Below are positions 18,383 through 27,700 of a stretch of DNA of 64,000 nt, one piece after another. Positions within the stretch are counted from its first letter, which is position 1. Each line of letters begins with the position of its first letter. The notes under the pieces were generated by a model. That model was not told where the DNA came from. It saw only the letters and a program-made list of their open reading frames with translations, and did not search any database. The translations under genes were made by a program, and so were the position numbers. This DNA comes from Chloroflexota bacterium (GTDB lineage Bacteria; Chloroflexota; Dehalococcoidia; Lucifugimonadales; SAR202-VII-2), in the NCBI GenBank assembly GCA_003228115.1, contig QEVV01000002.1, forward strand, positions 1 to 64,000, in the 5' to 3' direction.

Positions 18383-19597
18383 ATGGGCCTTGCTTTTACT
18401 GACTCCCCTTCTTATCTACTGACCTCCGAGTCCGTCACGGAGGGACATCCCGATAAGCTGTGCGACCAGGTGTCGGACGCTATCTTGGACGCCCTTCTCG
18501 CCCAGGACCCAATGTCTCGGGTGGCCTGCGAGACCGCTGTAACGACGGGTCTCGTGGTTGTCCTCGGAGAAATCACCAGCAACGCTCACGTCCAATACCC
18601 ACAGATCGTGCGGGAAACCATCCGGGATATTGGTTACGTGAACGCAGATTTTGGTTTCGACGCCGCGACCTGTGGCGTGACCATCGCCCTTGGGCAACAG
18701 TCGGCAGACATCGCTCTGGGAGTTGACGCCTCCAAAGAAGCCAAGGAAGGCAGCATTGCTGGCGAAGACTTGGCAGAGATGGTAGGCGCTGGAGACCAGG
18801 GCATGATGGTCGGTTTCGCCTGCAATGAAACCCCTGAATACATGCCCCTTCCCATTGCGCTGGCCCATCGGCTGACACGCCGCCTGGCCCTGGTGCGCAA
18901 GGAGGGCTTGATCCCCTACCTGCGGCCAGACGGAAAGTCGCAGGTGACCGTGGAGTACAGCCACGGCAAGCCCAAGCGCATTGACACGGTTATTGTGAGC
19001 AGCCAGCACGATCCCGATGTAACCCAGGACGCCATCCGCAAGGACATCATTGAACACGTCATCCAAGCCGTCATCCCCGGCAACCTCCTGGACGCAGAGA
19101 CGAAGTACCTGGTCAACCCAACCGGGCGTTTCGTTGTGGGTGGGCCAATGGGAGATGCCGGTCTTACGGGACGCAAGATTCTGGTTGACACCTACGGCAC
19201 AGCGGCAAGACACGGCGGGGGCGCATTCTCTGGAAAGGACCCCACCAAGGTCGACCGGTCAGCCGCCTACGCCGCCCGGCACGTTGCCAAGAACGTGGTT
19301 GCCGCCGGTTTGGCGGACCGGTGCGAAGTTCAGGTGTCGTATGCCATCGGAGTAGCGACGCCCATCTCCATTTCGGTGGAGACATTCGACACCGGCAAGG
19401 TGCCGGACGAAACCATTTCCGAACTGGTAAGCAAGCATTTCGACCTTCGGCCCGGGGCCATTATCCGGAACCTCAACCTTCGGCGGCCGATCTTCAAGCA
19501 AACGGCCTCCTACGGGCACTTTGGCCGGGACGACCTCGACCTGCCCTGGGAGAAGACGGACAAGGCAGCGGCCCTCAAAGCGGACGCTGGACTGTAA
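18383..19597 (+). CDS. metK: S-adenosylmethionine synthetase
   Basis: Makes S-adenosylmethionine from methionine and ATP. The 404-residue sequence is full length and shows [20 protein letters not shown], the central [16 protein letters not shown] signature, [20 protein letters not shown] and [19 protein letters not shown]. All regions binding ATP, Mg and K are intact. It ends the operon that begins with mtnA; a hairpin cluster follows at 19670-19807. Confidence 0.98.
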   Translation: MGLAFTDSPSYLLTSESVTEGHPDKLCDQVSDAILDALLAQDPMSRVACETAVTTGLVVVLGEITSNAHVQYPQIVRETIRDIGYVNADFGFDAATCGVTIALGQQSADIALGVDASKEAKEGSIAGEDLAEMVGAGDQGMMVGFACNETPEYMPLPIALAHRLTRRLALVRKEGLIPYLRPDGKSQVTVEYSHGKPKRIDTVIVSSQHDPDVTQDAIRKDIIEHVIQAVIPGNLLDAETKYLVNPTGRFVVGGPMGDAGLTGRKILVDTYGTAARHGGGAFSGKDPTKVDRSAAYAARHVAKNVVAAGLADRCEVQVSYAIGVATPISISVETFDTGKVPDETISELVSKHFDLRPGAIIRNLNLRRPIFKQTASYGHFGRDDLDLPWEKTDKAAALKADAGL

Positions 19598-19669
19598 CAA
19601 GGCTGGTCGGGAGTATCATGTGGGCCCTGTAGGCCCTAACCACCGTCTGAAAGGCATGCTAGTAGCCTG

Positions 19670-19807
19670 AGCGCCCATTGGGCGGGATCCCCGCCCAACG
19701 GGCGCTGCTTCACCGCTCATCCTTCAGCGGCTCATGGTCCAAGCCATCCGGGGCAAAGCCCCAACCGCCGAAGGCCGGAGGTAACAGGGGGGGTGTCCCC
19801 CTGTTAC
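19670..19807. repeat. Cluster of hairpins between metK and the phosphohexomutase gene
   Basis: The 326-base gap 19598-19923 has no gene but several consecutive stems: arms 19670-19686 and 19690-19706 (17 bp, one mismatch, 3-base loop), GGGGC-AAA-GCCCC (19750-19762), and GTAACAGGGGG/CCCCCTGTTAC (19781-19807, 11 bp). The first would fit a terminator for the operon but lacks a T-run. The combined structure may be a dispersed repeat or a structured RNA. Confidence 0.65.
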
Positions 19808-19923
19808 TAAAACGTTGGCGGGTGGAGTGGGTGGGAACTCAGCGCCAGATAAAGTAAGCAGTCCATAAACCTCAGCGCCGGCAAAAGCCCAAGGCGAAAC
19901 ACCAAAGACCAAGGGAGGCCCAA

Positions 19924-21345
19924 ATGCCTATCCGCTTCGGGACCGACGGCTGGCGCGCCATCATCGCCGAGGATTACACCTTCGACAACGTCCGGGCCTG
20001 CGCCCAAGGCGTTGCTGATTACCTCAAGGAGCAGGGCCTCGCTGAGCGGGGCGTGGTCGTCGGCTACGATACCCGCTTTGCTTCTGAAGATTTCGCCGCC
20101 GCCGCCGCTGAAGTACTGGCCGCCAATGGTGTCAAAACCTATCTAGGCAGTGCCCCCTCCCCCACCCCGACCACAAGCTGGAGCGTCATTCACCGCAAAG
20201 CAGGCGGAGGCATCGTTATCACTGCCAGCCACAATCCGCCGCAATGGAACGGGTTCAAGTACAAGCCCGACTACGGTGGCAGCGCCGCCCCAGAAGTAGT
20301 TGAAGCCTTGGAGGGCCACATCGATCACGCCCTCGCTACTGACGGCGTCCGTCGTATCGGGCTCGCCGAGGCCCGTCAGCAAGGAACGGTGGAACTGGTC
20401 GACCTGGCCGAGCCCTACATGGCCCAGATCAGCAGTCTATTGGACCTCGAGGCGATCAAGAACTCGGGCCTTAAAATCGTCGTGGATACCATGTATGGCG
20501 CAGGGACCAGTTACATAGCTTCTCTTCTGGCTGGCGGCTCCGCAACGATCACGGAGATCAACAGCGAGCGAAACCCAGCATTCCCAGGCATCGCTCAGCC
20601 GGAGCCTATCGCCCACAACCTCCAAAAGCTCGCCCAAGCAGTCATCGGCAACAAAGCCGACGTTGGCATCGCCTTGGACGGGGACGCTGACCGGTTGGGC
20701 ATCATTGATGAGCACGGTAGGTTCATGTCGCCCCTCCAGGTCTTCTCCTTGTTGGCGTTGTATCTCTTAGAGACGCGCGGTCAGAAGGGAGCATTGGTTA
20801 AGTCGTTGACGATGAGCAGCATGATCTGGCGTCTGGGAGAGCAATTCGCCGCGCCGGTCTTCGAAACGGCCGTAGGATTCAAATACGTCGGCGCCATCAT
20901 GCGCCGCGAAAACGCGCTGGCAGGCGGAGAGGAAAGCGGCGGGTTCGGCTTCCGGGGGCATCTGCCGGAGCGCGATGGTGTACTGAGCGGCCTCTACTTC
21001 CTGGACATGATGGTCAGGATGAAGCGTTCCCCATCCGAATTGCTGGATTACCTCTACGAGAAGGTTGGTCCCCACCATTACCGGCGCTGGGACATCCAAT
21101 TCAACCCTGCTCGAATGGACGAGATTAGGGAAAGAGTTGAGCAGGCAAAGCCTGACTCACTAGCAAGCCGCTCGGTAACAGCCATCGACGTGGTTGACGG
21201 CTTCCGCTTTCACCTAGAGGGCGGAGCCTGGGGAGCCGTTAGGTTCTCCGGCACAGAACCCCTCGTCCGCATCTACGCGGAGGCTGAAAGCGTCGCCGCG
21301 GCTGAGGCCATCCTGGAGGCTATCAGGAACCTGGCGAAGGTGTAG
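19924..21345 (+). CDS. Phosphoglucomutase/phosphomannomutase family protein
   Basis: Alpha-D-phosphohexomutase, 473 residues, moving phosphate between C1 and C6 of hexose phosphates. The N-terminal RFGTDGWRAII, the phosphoserine loop TASHNPP with Ser102, the metal loop DGDADR (252-257), the sugar loop GGEESGGFG and the C-terminal phosphate loop RFSGTEPLVRIYAE are all in family order. Glucose versus mannose preference cannot be read with certainty. AGGGAGGCCCAA precedes the ATG. A terminator follows at 21427. Confidence 0.94.
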   Translation: MPIRFGTDGWRAIIAEDYTFDNVRACAQGVADYLKEQGLAERGVVVGYDTRFASEDFAAAAAEVLAANGVKTYLGSAPSPTPTTSWSVIHRKAGGGIVITASHNPPQWNGFKYKPDYGGSAAPEVVEALEGHIDHALATDGVRRIGLAEARQQGTVELVDLAEPYMAQISSLLDLEAIKNSGLKIVVDTMYGAGTSYIASLLAGGSATITEINSERNPAFPGIAQPEPIAHNLQKLAQAVIGNKADVGIALDGDADRLGIIDEHGRFMSPLQVFSLLALYLLETRGQKGALVKSLTMSSMIWRLGEQFAAPVFETAVGFKYVGAIMRRENALAGGEESGGFGFRGHLPERDGVLSGLYFLDMMVRMKRSPSELLDYLYEKVGPHHYRRWDIQFNPARMDEIRERVEQAKPDSLASRSVTAIDVVDGFRFHLEGGAWGAVRFSGTEPLVRIYAEAESVAAAEAILEAIRNLAKV

Positions 21346-21426
21346 ATCGCGGTCTGCATTGGGAACCAGAAGTCTAAGGCCGACAGTCATCAATTAGTTC
21401 GGCGAACGTAGAACGAACCGAAAGAA

Positions 21427-21457
21427 AAAGGCCCCGCACTGTTTGTGCGGGGCCTTT
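21427..21457 (+). terminator. Terminator between convergent phosphohexomutase and gltB genes
   Basis: Perfect 13-bp stem, arms 21427-21439 (AAAGGCCCCGCAC) and 21445-21457, with a 5-base loop. A-rich sequence on the left and TTT at the end of the right arm let it act in both directions for the two converging genes. Confidence 0.85.
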
Positions 21458-21484
21458 CATGTACTACATGCTTTCAAAATCCGC

Positions 21485-24400
21485 CTATCCGCCTGAGGAA
21501 GGGCCTCGTGAGGCAGCCAGCATTGCGTCCCGGCGGGCCTTCTGCACGTCTCTGGGTTGCGGCGGGGCGATGGCCGGGTGAGGCCTAACCTTCTTGAACA
21601 TGGGCAAATACGCATCCCAGCTCTCGAGGATCTGCTTCCCTCGGGCGCTTCCAGTCATCTCGATGTGTTGCTCGATGATCGTACGCAGGGTCTCCAGATC
21701 GTCCTCAGCCTCAACCGGCTCCATGCCCACCATCTCCGGATTGTAGCGCCGCTCCAGAAGGCCGTCTTCATCGAGGATAAATGCCATGCCACCGGACATG
21801 CCTGCCCCAAAGTTTCTGCCTACATCACCAAGAACGACGACGCAGCCGCCAGTCATGTACTCGCAGCAGTGATCTCCCGCACCTTCGATAACAGCCCAAG
21901 CGCCGGAGTTTCGGATGGCGAACCGCTCCCCTGCCCTTCCGGCAGCAAAGAGATAGCCACCAGTAGCCCCATAAAGGACCGTGTTGCCCATGATGACGTT
22001 CTCGTGAGGAGCGAAGGCCGCATCCTCTACTGGGCGGAGCACGATGGTTCCACCGTGCATTCCCTTGCCAACATAGTCGTTGGCCTCGCCTTCCAGAATG
22101 AGCTTCAGGCCGTCGACGCCCCAGGCTCCAAAGGACTGTCCCGCTGACCCCTTGAAACGGCATGTGATGGTGAGGCCATCGGGAAGGCCGGCGTCGCCGT
22201 AGCGGTACGCCACCTCGCCACCCAACCGCCCGCCAACGGTGCGGTTCACATTCCGAATGTCGTAGGACAGATCCACCGATTCCTTGCCTTCCAGAGCAAG
22301 CGCAGCGTCGCGCATGATCTGGTTATCCAGAGGTTCACCCTCTGGACGGTCGTTTCTGTTCTGCTGCGACATCCGAGGCCGGGTTCCGGTTGGATCAGCT
22401 GGCGCCAAAAGCCTGCTGTAATCCAGAGTTCGGGCCTTCGGATGCTCCGGGACCGGCTTGTAGCTCAAAAGGTCCGGCAGACCGATAACATCTTCAAGTT
22501 TTTTGTAGCCCAAGGACGCCAGTATCTGGCGCACCTCTTCCGCGATGAACATCATGAATCGGACCACATGCTCAGGCTCGCCCCAGAACTTCTCCCGGAG
22601 GTCGTCGCGCTGAGTGGCGACGCCAACAGGACAGGTGTTCAGATGGCACTGGCGGGCCATGGTGCAACCAATGGCGACAAGTGCCTGGGTACCAAAGCCG
22701 TACTCCTCTGCACCCAACATGGCGGCCAGAACAATGTCCCTTCCCGTGCGCAAGCCTCCGTCCGTAGCCAGACGGACTCGCCCACGCAGGTCATTCATCA
22801 CCAAGACCTGTTGAGTCTCCGCCAGGCCCAACTCCCAAGCAGACCCTGCGTTCTTAATCGACATGAGCGGGGATGCGCCGGTGCCGCCCTCCATTCCGGA
22901 GATGAGAATGGTGTCCGCGTAACCCTTGGCTACTCCGGCGGCAATGGTCCCAACCCCAGCCTCTGCGACCAACTTGACGTTGACCCTTGCCCTTGGGTTG
23001 ACCATCTTAAGATCGTAAATAAGCTGAGCCAGGTCCTCAATGGAATAAATGTCATGGTGTGGCGGCGGCGATATCAATTGCACGCCGGGCTGGGTGTGCC
23101 TGATCCGGGCGATGTGTGCTACAACCTTGTGACCGGGAAGCTGCCCGCCTTCGCCGGGCTTTGAGCCTTGGGCCATCTTGATCTGAAGCTCGCTTGCCAT
23201 CGCCAGATATTCAGGGGTGACGCCGAACCGCCCGGAGGCAATTTGCTTACTGAACGAGTTCATCGTGTAGCCGTTGCGCTGGCCGCGGAACCTTAAGGGG
23301 TCTTCTCCGCCTTCACCGGTCTCCGAGCGCGCTCCCAGAGCGTTCATGCCCATGGCAAGCGTCTCGTGGGCCTCCGGGGACAATGCGCCTAGGGACATGG
23401 AACCGGTAAAGAACCGCTTTACGATGTCCTCAGCGGGCTCCACTTCCTCGAGGTCCACCGCCGTGCCCTTCTTGAACTCCATCAAGTCCCGCACGTAGAC
23501 GGGCCCCTGCGTCTTTGTCGAGTCCACATACGCCTGGTAATCAGCGTACTCGCCGCTCTTGACCGCTTTGTGAACGACACGCACCAACTGTGGAGTAAAG
23601 GCGTGGATCTCACCATCCTTGCGGAAGCGGTAGTAGCCGTAGTCGTCCAGCTTTTCCTTGCTGCTCTCTCCGAACGCCGACGCATGTCGACCCAAGGTTT
23701 CCTCGGCTATCTCCCTGAATCCCACCCCGGAAATCTGGGAAGGCGTGTTAGCAAAGCACCGGTCCACAACTTCATCGCCGAGACCAACGCACTCGAATAT
23801 CTGAGCGCCGTGATAAGCGGACACGGCAGAGATGCCCATCTTGGACATGATCTTAAGGATTTGCTTGTTAAGTATCTTCCTGAAGTTCTTCAGCGCACCG
23901 TCTAGATCCAACTCCTCAGGCAGGTGACCTTCCTCAAGGAGCGTGTGGATCGTTGACAGCGCCAAATAGGGGTTCACTGCGCTGGCGCCGAAGCCCAGAA
24001 GGCAGCAAATCTGGTGCATGTCGCGAGCCTCGCCGGTTTCCGCGACGAGCGAAGCCATCATCCGTTGACCTTGCCGTATGAGGTGGTGGTGCACGCCTCC
24101 CACCGCAAGCATCATCGGGACGGGAGCGCGGGAGGAGTCCACGGCCCGGTCGCTCAGGATGAGCACCGCGACGCCGGACTGCAGGGCCTCACTCGCCTCG
24201 GCGCAGAGCCTATCCAGAGCCCGCTCCAAACCCTGTGGGCCTTCGGACACTGGAAAGGTGGCATCCAACGTGTGGCTCTGAAAAGCACCAGAGTCCTGCT
24301 GCCGTAGTGCGCTCAACTGAAGGTCGTCTAGGACGGGGTCTTCGAGGAACAATAGCCGGGCGTGTTCGGGGTCATCCTCGAACAGGCTGCGGCGACGCCC

Positions 24401-26041
24401 CAGGTAGGTGTACAGAGACATAACCAATTCTTCCCGGTACGGATCAATGGCCGGGTTGGTCACCTGGGCGAACTTCTGCTTGAAATAGTTGTAGAGAAGC
24501 CGCGGCTTCGTCGATAGGACGGCTAGAGGCGTGTCGTCACCCATGGACCCCACAGGCTCCTTTGCCTCTGCAATCATGGGTATGAGGACCAAATGGACCT
24601 CTTCCGACGTAAAGCCAAACGCCCGCTGGAGTTCCATGGTGGCGCGCCCCAATGGTGCGCCATGACCGCTTGTTTGCTCCACCAGCGACTTCAGAGGAGT
24701 AAGGCTTTCCTCAACCCACTTGGCGTAGGGCTGGCGCGAAGACCATTCGTTCTTGATATCTTCGTTGCTGTAGAAGCGATGGTTGACCGTATCCACGGCG
24801 ATCATTTGGCCGGGGCCCAACCGGCCCTTCTGCACCACGTGAGCATCGTCCAACTCGATGATGCCGACTTCAGAACCCATAACAACCAAGCCATCGTCTG
24901 TAATGGCATAGCGGGCCGGGCGCAGGCCGTTTCTATCGAGGGAAGCTACCACAACATCACCGTCTGAAAGCGCCAGGGCGGCGGGACCGTCCCAGGGCTC
25001 AGTTACACAGGCGTTGTACTGGTAGAAGGCCCGCAGCGAAGGATCCATCTGGGGCATGTTTTCCCACGGCTCCGGCACCAGCATCATCATCGTGTGGATG
25101 ATGTCGCGCCCAGAAAGGACCATGGTCTCTAGCGCATTATCCAAAGCGCACGAGTCAGATGCCCCCGGCTGGACAATTGGCGCCAACTCATTGACTCTGT
25201 CGCCCCACACAGACGAAGCCAACTCAGGCTCCCTGGCCTTGAGCCAATTCATGTTGCCCTGGAGTGTGTTGATCTCCCCGTTGTGAGCCAGGAAACGGAA
25301 AGGTTGGGCCAGCACCCAGTTGGGGAACGTGTTCGTCGAGTATCGCTGGTGCAGCACGGCGAGCGCCGTCTCGTAGTCCGGGTCCTGAAGATCTAGGAAG
25401 AAGTTGCGAAGCCCAGTGGCGACCAGCAACCCCTTGTAGACAAGGGTCCGGTTCGAGAAAGAAGGAACATAGAAGGAATCATCAAGCCCGTGCTCGGTCA
25501 CCCATCGCTCGACCCTCTTCCGGGCAAGGTAGAGAGCCCTGGGAAAGTGATCAGGCGAAACGCCTTCGGGCCGGGCAACCAGCGCTTGCCGGATGTCCGG
25601 CACGGTCGTCAGCGCCTGCTCCCCTAAGACTGTGGGGTCAGTGGGAACCTGCCGCCAGCCAAGCATGGTGAGGCCTTCCGCCATGACAGCCTCAGAAAAA
25701 GCTTCGAGGCAAGCCTCTAGTAGCTCCTGGGGCTCCCGTGGCAGGAACACCATTCCTACAGCAAGGTCGTTCTCGGGCGGGGCTTCCAGCCCCATCGCCG
25801 CCAACTCCCGCACGAAGAACTTTCTGGGAATCTGCGTCAGGACTCCAGCTCCGTCGCCGGTCTTGCCATCCGCTGAGGCAGCGCCTCTATGCGCGAGATT
25901 TACCACGGCTTTGAGAGCGTGATCCAGCACTGTATGAGAGCGCCGGCCCTGGATATCGGCAATAAAGCCGACACCACAGGCGTCATGCTCGTAATCCGGG
26001 CGGTACAAGCCCGGATACTGTCTGCTTCCGTCCTTGCTCAT
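21485..26041 (-). CDS. gltB: Glutamate synthase large subunit
   Basis: Converts glutamine and 2-oxoglutarate to two glutamates. The 1518-residue protein shows the full domain order: N-terminal class II amidotransferase with the nucleophile in HDACGVGF, a central domain, the FMN-binding synthase domain (GSKPGEGGQLPGHKV, then GGTGASP), a 3Fe-4S cluster Cys set in CTMARQCHLNTCPVGVAT, and the C-terminal GxGxG beta-helix. The ATG at 26041 is chosen since GGAG precedes it by 7 bases; a GTG at 26074 overlapping the glnA stop lacks one. No gltD small subunit is adjacent, so the electron donor (ferredoxin or a distant GltD) is open. It is cotranscribed with glnA. Confidence 0.96.
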   Translation of the reverse strand: MSKDGSRQYPGLYRPDYEHDACGVGFIADIQGRRSHTVLDHALKAVVNLAHRGAASADGKTGDGAGVLTQIPRKFFVRELAAMGLEAPPENDLAVGMVFLPREPQELLEACLEAFSEAVMAEGLTMLGWRQVPTDPTVLGEQALTTVPDIRQALVARPEGVSPDHFPRALYLARKRVERWVTEHGLDDSFYVPSFSNRTLVYKGLLVATGLRNFFLDLQDPDYETALAVLHQRYSTNTFPNWVLAQPFRFLAHNGEINTLQGNMNWLKAREPELASSVWGDRVNELAPIVQPGASDSCALDNALETMVLSGRDIIHTMMMLVPEPWENMPQMDPSLRAFYQYNACVTEPWDGPAALALSDGDVVVASLDRNGLRPARYAITDDGLVVMGSEVGIIELDDAHVVQKGRLGPGQMIAVDTVNHRFYSNEDIKNEWSSRQPYAKWVEESLTPLKSLVEQTSGHGAPLGRATMELQRAFGFTSEEVHLVLIPMIAEAKEPVGSMGDDTPLAVLSTKPRLLYNYFKQKFAQVTNPAIDPYREELVMSLYTYLGRRRSLFEDDPEHARLLFLEDPVLDDLQLSALRQQDSGAFQSHTLDATFPVSEGPQGLERALDRLCAEASEALQSGVAVLILSDRAVDSSRAPVPMMLAVGGVHHHLIRQGQRMMASLVAETGEARDMHQICCLLGFGASAVNPYLALSTIHTLLEEGHLPEELDLDGALKNFRKILNKQILKIMSKMGISAVSAYHGAQIFECVGLGDEVVDRCFANTPSQISGVGFREIAEETLGRHASAFGESSKEKLDDYGYYRFRKDGEIHAFTPQLVRVVHKAVKSGEYADYQAYVDSTKTQGPVYVRDLMEFKKGTAVDLEEVEPAEDIVKRFFTGSMSLGALSPEAHETLAMGMNALGARSETGEGGEDPLRFRGQRNGYTMNSFSKQIASGRFGVTPEYLAMASELQIKMAQGSKPGEGGQLPGHKVVAHIARIRHTQPGVQLISPPPHHDIYSIEDLAQLIYDLKMVNPRARVNVKLVAEAGVGTIAAGVAKGYADTILISGMEGGTGASPLMSIKNAGSAWELGLAETQQVLVMNDLRGRVRLATDGGLRTGRDIVLAAMLGAEEYGFGTQALVAIGCTMARQCHLNTCPVGVATQRDDLREKFWGEPEHVVRFMMFIAEEVRQILASLGYKKLEDVIGLPDLLSYKPVPEHPKARTLDYSRLLAPADPTGTRPRMSQQNRNDRPEGEPLDNQIMRDAALALEGKESVDLSYDIRNVNRTVGGRLGGEVAYRYGDAGLPDGLTITCRFKGSAGQSFGAWGVDGLKLILEGEANDYVGKGMHGGTIVLRPVEDAAFAPHENVIMGNTVLYGATGGYLFAAGRAGERFAIRNSGAWAVIEGAGDHCCEYMTGGCVVVLGDVGRNFGAGMSGGMAFILDEDGLLERRYNPEMVGMEPVEAEDDLETLRTIIEQHIEMTGSARGKQILESWDAYLPMFKKVRPHPAIAPPQPRDVQKARRDAMLAASRGPSSGG

Positions 26042-26070
26042 CCACTGACTCCGTAAGGAACTAAACGCGG

Positions 26071-27411
26071 TCACAGGATTGGAAGGTATCGTTTGATCTC
26101 ATAGTCCGTTACAGCGGTTCGATACCTGTCCCATTCTATTTTCTTGTTGTGTATGTAGCTCTCGAAAACGTGGTCCCCTAAGGCCCGTCTCAGAAGACTA
26201 CTGCCCTCAGCTGCACTGATGGCTTCAGATAGGCTACTTGGGAGCGTTGCGATCCCCAATTCCTTCCGTTCCTCATCACTCATCTCGTAGACATTGGCCT
26301 CTACGGGAGGCGGGGGGTCGTAGCCCTGCTCAACACCGTCCAAGCCTGCCGTTAACAGGGCCGCGAATACCAGGTAAGGATTGCAGGCAGGATCCGGCGC
26401 ACGGTACTCGACGCGCATCGAATCCTCCCGGCCCGGGCGGTAAGCCGGAATGCGGATCAAGTCCGAACGGTTAACGAAAGCCCACGATAGGTACACGGGG
26501 GCCTCGTAGCCTGGCACCAACCGCTTGTAGCTGTTCACCCACTGGTAGGTGACTACGGTAATTTCGGGGGCGTGCCGCAGCAGGCCACCGATGAATTGCC
26601 TTGCAACCTTGGATAGCTTTACAGGGTCGTCAGCATCGTAGAAAGCGTTTCGATCTCCCTGAAACAGCGATTGGTGCACATGCATACCGCTACCGTTGGC
26701 ATCGGCCAGTGGCTTGGGCATGAAGGTGGCGTAATAGCCGTGATTCCTGGCAATTTCCTTGACCACCAACCGGTAAGTCATGACGGTATCTGCCATGGAC
26801 AACGCATCGCTATAGCGAAGATCCACCTCATGCTGGGAAGGAGCGACCTCATGGTGTGAGTACTCAACAGGGATACCCAACTCTTCCAAAGTAAGCACCG
26901 TTTCTCTGCGAAGGTCGTTCGCTAGGTCCAACGGCGTGACATCGAAGTAGCCACCAGCGTCCAAAGGCTCCGGCCGCTCGTCTGACTTGAAGTAGAAGTA
27001 CTCCAATTCGGGCCCAACGTTGAAGGCGTACCCCATCTGGGAGGCCCGCTCCAAATTGCGCCGCAGCACGAACCTGGGGTCGCCCTCAAACGGACGTCCA
27101 TCGGGGTGGAGAACGTCACAAAACATCCGCGCTACTGCGTTCTGACGAGGGCGCCAGGGCAGGATGCGGAAGGTGGTAGGGTCAGGCAATGCCACCATAT
27201 CGCTCTCGTTGATACGAGCGAAACCCATAATGGAGGACCCGTCGAAGCCCTTGCCATCTTCGAGGGCGCTTCCGAGCTCGCCTACTGTGATGGCGAAGCC
27301 TTTCAGCGTACCCAGGATGTCTGTGAACCACAGCCGGATGAACTTGACATCCGCTTCCTTGGCCAAGCGCATTACGTATTCTTTTGCTTCTTGCCGGTCT
27401 TGCTCTACCAT
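26071..27411 (-). CDS. glnA: Glutamine synthetase, type I
   Basis: ATP-dependent synthesis of glutamine from glutamate and ammonia. The 446-residue protein matches the shorter GSI-alpha class: WFTDILGTLKGFAI, GFDGSSIMGFARINESDM, GPELEYFYF, HHEVAPSQHEVDLRY, ADANGSGMHVHQSL and the substrate loop NRSDLIRIPAY. I see no clear adenylylation-site Tyr motif (KLYDLP) at the expected place; this is consistent with GSI-alpha, which is feedback-regulated. ATG 27411 is preferred over GTG 27462 because GAAGGA precedes it by about 8 bases. The next gene, gltB, starts 29 bases after its stop. Confidence 0.96.
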   Translation of the reverse strand: MVEQDRQEAKEYVMRLAKEADVKFIRLWFTDILGTLKGFAITVGELGSALEDGKGFDGSSIMGFARINESDMVALPDPTTFRILPWRPRQNAVARMFCDVLHPDGRPFEGDPRFVLRRNLERASQMGYAFNVGPELEYFYFKSDERPEPLDAGGYFDVTPLDLANDLRRETVLTLEELGIPVEYSHHEVAPSQHEVDLRYSDALSMADTVMTYRLVVKEIARNHGYYATFMPKPLADANGSGMHVHQSLFQGDRNAFYDADDPVKLSKVARQFIGGLLRHAPEITVVTYQWVNSYKRLVPGYEAPVYLSWAFVNRSDLIRIPAYRPGREDSMRVEYRAPDPACNPYLVFAALLTAGLDGVEQGYDPPPPVEANVYEMSDEERKELGIATLPSSLSEAISAAEGSSLLRRALGDHVFESYIHNKKIEWDRYRTAVTDYEIKRYLPIL

Positions 27412-27548
27412 AGCAACATCCTTCAACTGGCTGAAGTCACTGTCCGCATGAGAAAACGCCACCGGGGGTCAGTCCAAGCTATGAGCAGCGCCGGGCACGG
27501 ACAAACAAGTCAAAACCGATTGCCCCAAACTTCACAATCGGCACGGGC

Positions 27549-27578
27549 ATTATAGCTTAGGCATTATAACAGTGTAAA
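27549..27578 (-). promoter_or_regulatory. Predicted glnA promoter with two overlapping -10 copies
   Basis: On the minus strand, -35 TTTACA (27573-27578) and -10 TATAAT (27549-27554) with an 18-base spacer. A second TATAATGCC copy lies at 27560-27568, giving a direct repeat of TATAATGCC 14 bases apart. It lies about 140 bases before the glnA ATG. Confidence 0.6.
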
Positions 27579-27700
27579 GGTCTGACGGTCACAGCAATGC
27601 GCATTTTCGTTTTACGACTTTGTTTTGTTTTCGATTATCGTCCATCATGGCCTGATTCGTAACGACTTCGGATCGCAAACGGCATATCTACTCCGCCCAC

